Assembly (NCBI RefSeq): GCF_039909015.1
Contig: NZ_CP150919.1
Span: forward strand, 5,556,501 to 5,620,500
DNA: 64,000 nt
Source of the DNA: Pseudomonas grandcourensis
Lineage (GTDB): Bacteria > Pseudomonadota > Gammaproteobacteria > Pseudomonadales > Pseudomonadaceae
Direction: 5' to 3'
Below the pieces are notes generated by a model. The model was not told the DNA's origin, searched no databases, and was given only the letters and a program-made list of their open reading frames with translations. This document shows, one piece after another, positions 60,743 through 64,000 of this stretch (positions within the stretch are counted from its first letter, which is position 1; every line of letters begins with the position of its first letter). The position numbers and the translations under genes were made by a program.

Positions 60743-61942
60743 ATGCCGTTCACCGCCAAACCGCTTTCCGGTCTGAAAGTCATCGAATTGGGCACCTTGA
60801 TTGCCGGCCCGTTTGCCTCGCGTATTTGTGCGGAATTCGGTGCCGACGTGATCAAGATCGAATCCCCGGACGGCGGTGATCCATTACGCAAATGGCGCAA
60901 GTTGTATGAAGGCACTTCGTTGTGGTGGTTCGTCCAGGCCCGCAACAAAAAGTCCCTGACACTCAATCTCAAACACCCCGACGGTCTGGCGATCCTGAAA
61001 CAGCTGCTGGGTGAGGCAGACATCCTGATCGAAAACTTTCGTCCCGGCGTCCTGGAAAAGCTCGGCCTGGGTTGGGACGTCCTGCACGCCCTGAACCCGA
61101 AACTGGTCATGGTGCGGCTGTCGGGTTTCGGCCAGACCGGCCCGATGAAAGACCAGCCCGGCTTTGGCGCGGTCGGTGAGTCCATGGGAGGCCTGCGCTA
61201 CATCACCGGTTTCGAAGACCGGCCACCGGTGCGTACCGGCATTTCCATCGGCGACTCGATTGCCGCGCTCTGGGGCGTGATTGGCGCGTTGATGGCCCTG
61301 CGTCATCGCGAAGTCAACGGCGGCCAGGGGCAAGTGGTGGACGTAGCGCTGTACGAAGCCATCTTCGCGATGATGGAAAGCATGGTCCCGGAGTTCGACG
61401 TGTTCGGCTTCATCCGCGAACGCACGGGCAATATCATGCCGGGCATCACTCCTTCCTCGATCCACACCAGTGCCGATGGCAAGCACGTGCAGATCGGCGC
61501 CAATGGCGATGCGATTTTCAAACGTTTCATGCTGATCATTGGCCGGGAAGACCTGGCCAACGACCCCCAGCTTGCCAGCAACGATGGCCGCGATGCCCGA
61601 CGCGACGAGATTTATGGCGTCATCGATCGCTGGGTCAATTCGTTGCCGCTGGACAGGGTGCTGGCGCAGCTCAAACAGGCCGAGGTGCCGGCCAGCCGGA
61701 TCTTCAGCGCCGAAGACATGTTCAATGACCCACAGTACCTGGCGCGGGAAATGTTCCTGCAAGCCAAGCTGCCGGACGGCAAAGACTTCAAGATGCCGGG
61801 CATTGTGCCGAAACTCTCAGAGACACCCGGAGAATGTGAATGGGTCGGGCCACAACTGGGTGAGCACAACGCACAGGTACTCCAGGAACTTGGCTATGAC
61901 GCGACGCAGATCGCACAGTTGCGCAAAGACGGAGCCATCTGA
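60743..61942 (+). CDS. CaiB/BaiF-type CoA-transferase
   Basis: 399 aa from the ATG at 60743 with AGGATC upstream. Class III CoA-transferase: LIAGPFASRICAEFGADVIKIE, NFRPGVLEKLGLG and the acyl-CoA region GFGAVGESMGGLRYITG. Moves CoA between carboxylic acids (formyl/succinyl/carnitine-like). Substrate unknown; no catabolic partner gene is near. The periplasmic protein gene follows 1 bp after its stop. Confidence 0.9.
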   Translation: MPFTAKPLSGLKVIELGTLIAGPFASRICAEFGADVIKIESPDGGDPLRKWRKLYEGTSLWWFVQARNKKSLTLNLKHPDGLAILKQLLGEADILIENFRPGVLEKLGLGWDVLHALNPKLVMVRLSGFGQTGPMKDQPGFGAVGESMGGLRYITGFEDRPPVRTGISIGDSIAALWGVIGALMALRHREVNGGQGQVVDVALYEAIFAMMESMVPEFDVFGFIRERTGNIMPGITPSSIHTSADGKHVQIGANGDAIFKRFMLIIGREDLANDPQLASNDGRDARRDEIYGVIDRWVNSLPLDRVLAQLKQAEVPASRIFSAEDMFNDPQYLAREMFLQAKLPDGKDFKMPGIVPKLSETPGECEWVGPQLGEHNAQVLQELGYDATQIAQLRKDGAI

Positions 61943-61943
61943 A

Positions 61944-62864
61944 CTGAGGCGCCGGCCTGCATGGGTCATTGGGCACTGCCCGTCACGCGGCGGGTGGCTG
62001 CTGTGCGTGCTGGCGATTTCGCTCCTGCTCCTTGAGCCGGTCCCCTCTGCCCTGGCTCAACCCTGGGAGACCCTGATCTGGCTCAAGCGCGACCTGCCGC
62101 CGCTGACAATCTTCGACGGGCCGAAAAAGGGCCAGGGCGTTATCGATCAACTGCTTCCACTGTTGATTGCCGGCATGCCGCAATACCAGCACAGCGTGAT
62201 GAGGGTCAATCGCGCCCGTGGATTGCAAATGCTCCACGAACCTTCCCTCGTCTGCGACGCGGCGCTGAACTGGAGCAAGGAACGGGAACAGTGGATCGCC
62301 TTTTCCATCCCGGTCTTCCGCGCCATGAGCAATGGCCTGGCCGTGCGGCGCGTCGATCAGAAAGTGCTGGCCCCCTTTATCAAGGACGGCGAAGTGGATC
62401 TGGCAGCGCTGCTTGCCAGCGGCGGCGAAAAACTGGGGATTATTGCCGAGCGCAATTACGGCGAGTTCCTCGACGGACTGCTCAAGCAAGCGCCCGCCGA
62501 CGCGCTGACCGCTCATTACGGTAACGACGCCTTGGGCAGCCTGCTGCAAATGCAGCGCCTGGGGCGCTTGCGCCTGCTGTTGGGTTATCGCCCGGAAATT
62601 CGCTACCAGGCCTCGCTGCAAGGCATCGCCGAGGATGAGCTGCAGTTCTATCCGATTCGCGGCACGGGCAAATACCTGTCCGGCTACATCGGTTGCACCG
62701 ACACACCAAAGGGCCGGCAGGCCATAGTCGAGATCAACCAGGTGCTGCGCACCCTTCCCCGTGAACGCCTTGACGAGGCCTACGCCGCCTGGCTGGATCC
62801 GGAGAGTCGCAATGATTACCTGAAAGACACCAAGGCGTTTTTCGACAATCTGGCACAACCCTGA
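61944..62864 (+). CDS. TIGR02285 periplasmic solute-binding-like protein
   Basis: About 306 aa. Mature part from QPWETLIWLKRDLPPLTIFDG resembles the TIGR02285 family, small periplasmic-binding-fold proteins. A good signal peptide (RRRPAW...WLLCVLAISLLLLEPVPSALA) is encoded, but the frame has no ATG, GTG or TTG ahead of it. A CTG at 61944 with GGAG 9 bp upstream is the best start; GTG at 62007 would cut the signal in half. Start therefore uncertain. Overlapping context suggests coupling with the CoA-transferase gene. Confidence 0.7.
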   Translation: MRRRPAWVIGHCPSRGGWLLCVLAISLLLLEPVPSALAQPWETLIWLKRDLPPLTIFDGPKKGQGVIDQLLPLLIAGMPQYQHSVMRVNRARGLQMLHEPSLVCDAALNWSKEREQWIAFSIPVFRAMSNGLAVRRVDQKVLAPFIKDGEVDLAALLASGGEKLGIIAERNYGEFLDGLLKQAPADALTAHYGNDALGSLLQMQRLGRLRLLLGYRPEIRYQASLQGIAEDELQFYPIRGTGKYLSGYIGCTDTPKGRQAIVEINQVLRTLPRERLDEAYAAWLDPESRNDYLKDTKAFFDNLAQP

Positions 62865-62882
62865 CAAATCCCGGGCAAAAGA

Positions 62883-62952
62883 AACCCCGAGAAGTGGGGA
62901 GACGACTCGGGGTTAAACGTGGTCTGTTTGGAGACCAGTAGCAGCAAGCTAC
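62883..62952 (-). terminator. Hairpin cluster, probable terminator of the DUF3509 transcript
   Basis: Three adjacent stems: AACCCCGAG/CTCGGGGTT (62883-62891, 62906-62914), TGGTCT/AGACCA (62920-62937), GTAGC/GCTAC (62938-62952). Read on the minus strand the first ends in GGGGTTTCTTTT, as a terminator would. Confidence 0.6.
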
Positions 62953-63033
62953 AAGCACCGGAGCACAATGCTTGATCCTGCTGTTACAAGGTCTGACTGA
63001 CCTGGGCGCGGGAAGGTTCCCACAAAAATCCGT

Positions 63034-63321
63034 TCAATTGCGGCTGGCCAGCAGCTTGTCCTGCGCCGCATTGCGCAATGCCGCGATGACACAAGGCTCA
63101 AGGCGTCCTTCAGCGATCAGCACGTCGCGATGCAATCCGTCGACCACATCCGTCAGCAGGCGTTTGTCATCCAACTGAGCCTGATTGAACTCGCGCTCGA
63201 CCACAGTCGCGCCGATAGCATTCTTCAGGGTCACCCGGCATTCGCCACGAATGCCTGACGGGGTCAACGTGACCTGATACGGGCTCAGCGCTTCACCGAG
63301 CAACAGACTGATACTTTCCAT
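63034..63321 (-). CDS. DUF3509 small protein
   Basis: 95 aa from the ATG at 63321 (MESISLLLGEALSPYQVTL), preceded by GTGATCGGG. Short strand-rich part (TPSGIRGECRVTLKN) and a helical end with EPCVIAALRNAAQDKL. Matches the DUF3509 family, found mostly in Pseudomonas; function unknown. No signal peptide. It lies between the TIGR02285 gene and the sensor fragment, with its own 160-bp upstream region. Confidence 0.75.
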   Translation of the reverse strand: MESISLLLGEALSPYQVTLTPSGIRGECRVTLKNAIGATVVEREFNQAQLDDKRLLTDVVDGLHRDVLIAEGRLEPCVIAALRNAAQDKLLASRN

Positions 63322-63482
63322 CCCGATCACCACTCAATAGTCCGAAAACAATGTGCCTGGGGCATGCCTACAACAAATGACCGCTGGCCCGAGAAGAAAG
63401 TTCTGGATACCGACCGCAGGCGAACCTGCAACCCAGTCAAGTGAGCATGCACGGCGAACATGACAGAGAAAAAACGCCACCA

Positions 63483-64000
63483 TCACGTCTGTCGGGTACG
63501 CCGGGCGATGTCGGCCCAGCCTCCCAACAATCCTCGGAGCTGGCCATCGGCCGTGTAAAACGGCACGGTCCACTGGTAGATATCCCTGACACCGTCCTTG
63601 AACATCAATTGACGCTCGAAAAAGCGCGTCCTTCGTGTACTCAATTGCGCCATGTACTCGGCATGCAGCAGTTCCGCGGTTTGTCTGGGCATGGCATCGA
63701 TCTCGATCAACTGCCGCCCCTGCATCCGGTCAAAACGCGTCGACAAGGCGTCCTCATAACTTTTGTTGCACATGATCAAGCGCCCTTGCAGATCACGGAC
63801 AAACATCGGGTCAGGCATTGCATCCATCAGGGCATGCTGGAATGCGAGCTGATCGCGCAGGCTGCTTTGGGCCTCGACCCGTTGCCTGACCACCACCGCC
63901 AACCGCCGATTCCAGAGCAGGGACAACAGCCCGAACAGGCTGACCACCAACACGCCCCAGCAAACCCACTGGTCAATCCGCTGCCAAAAGCCAGGCGCCT
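63483..64000 (-). CDS. BvgS/EvgS-like sensor, C-terminal part ending after PAS
   Basis: Runs in from the right edge, so the start is outside the window. Visible: a membrane helix (VCWGVLVVSLFGLLSLLW), a coiled linker (RRLAVVVRQRVEAQSSLRDQ), and a PAS domain (DAMPDPMFVRDLQGRLIMCNKSYEDAL ... WTVPFYTADGQLRGLLGGWADI). In BvgS-type kinases this is followed by HisKA and ATPase domains; here TGA comes eight codons after the PAS end. The protein would be a binding-domain/PAS receptor with no kinase, or a truncated gene. Confidence 0.7.
   Translation of the reverse strand, partial: APGFWQRIDQWVCWGVLVVSLFGLLSLLWNRRLAVVVRQRVEAQSSLRDQLAFQHALMDAMPDPMFVRDLQGRLIMCNKSYEDALSTRFDRMQGRQLIEIDAMPRQTAELLHAEYMAQLSTRRTRFFERQLMFKDGVRDIYQWTVPFYTADGQLRGLLGGWADIARRTRQT

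Overview
The window is a stretch of a Pseudomonas chromosome, most likely from the P. fluorescens group. It is GC-rich with Pseudomonas codon use. It carries fluorescens-type REP and palindromic intergenic repeats. From memory, its gene order falls into blocks matching P. aeruginosa PA4363-PA4390, PA3481-PA3496, PA3525-PA3538 and a glp block, joined in a different order. No tRNA, rRNA, CRISPR array or prophage was seen. One insertion sequence is present.

Layout. 1-2.3 kb: argP (partial), an ACT-domain gene, an argO-type exporter and sodB. 2.3-5.1 kb: a DUF6124 gene with a structured repeat leader, then an IS4-type element that splits a 137-codon repeat ORF. 5.2-7.3 kb: bifA, a c-di-GMP enzyme. 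7.4-12.6 kb: a four-gene iron-related module (imelysin, di-heme protein, second imelysin, DUF1513). 12.8-17 kb: a MexVW-type efflux pair. 17-23.7 kb: the ColRS envelope-stress system with putative ColR boxes in front of two target units (methyltransferase-inaA-small protein, and an LTA-synthase-like sulfatase), plus a PAP2 phosphatase. 23.9-31.8 kb: groESL, fxsA, a HugZ-like gene, an SDR, apbC/mrp and metG.

31.9-36.6 kb: an rnf operon of the order A-B-D-G-E with no rnfC and with conserved cysteines missing from RnfA and RnfE, followed by nth and a PA3496-type small gene. 36.7-38.5 kb: a FimZ/BvgA-type response regulator and an unrecognised membrane protein around an AT-rich gap. 38.7-50 kb: argG, motY, pyrC, rnt, a peroxiredoxin, bfd-bfrB (iron storage and release), grxD, a molybdopterin oxidoreductase, argF and an orphan iron-type ABC ATPase. 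50.1-56.9 kb: phzF-like, ybaK and the glpF-glpK-glpR-glpD glycerol regulon. 57-64 kb: an OYE-type oxidoreductase, recJ, yaeQ, a CaiB-type CoA-transferase, a TIGR02285 periplasmic protein, a DUF3509 gene and the end of a BvgS-like sensor that stops right after its PAS domain.

Themes. Iron and redox control recur: sodB, the imelysin module, bfd/bfrB, grxD, peroxiredoxin, the FbpC-like ATPase and Rnf. Envelope maintenance is the second theme (ColRS and its neighbours, efflux). The observations most worth checking are the reduced Rnf complex with an RnfC-like tail on RnfB, the covarying hairpins with an invariant TCTCAC loop at 2658-2847, and the IS insertion that can be undone in silico to restore an open frame.
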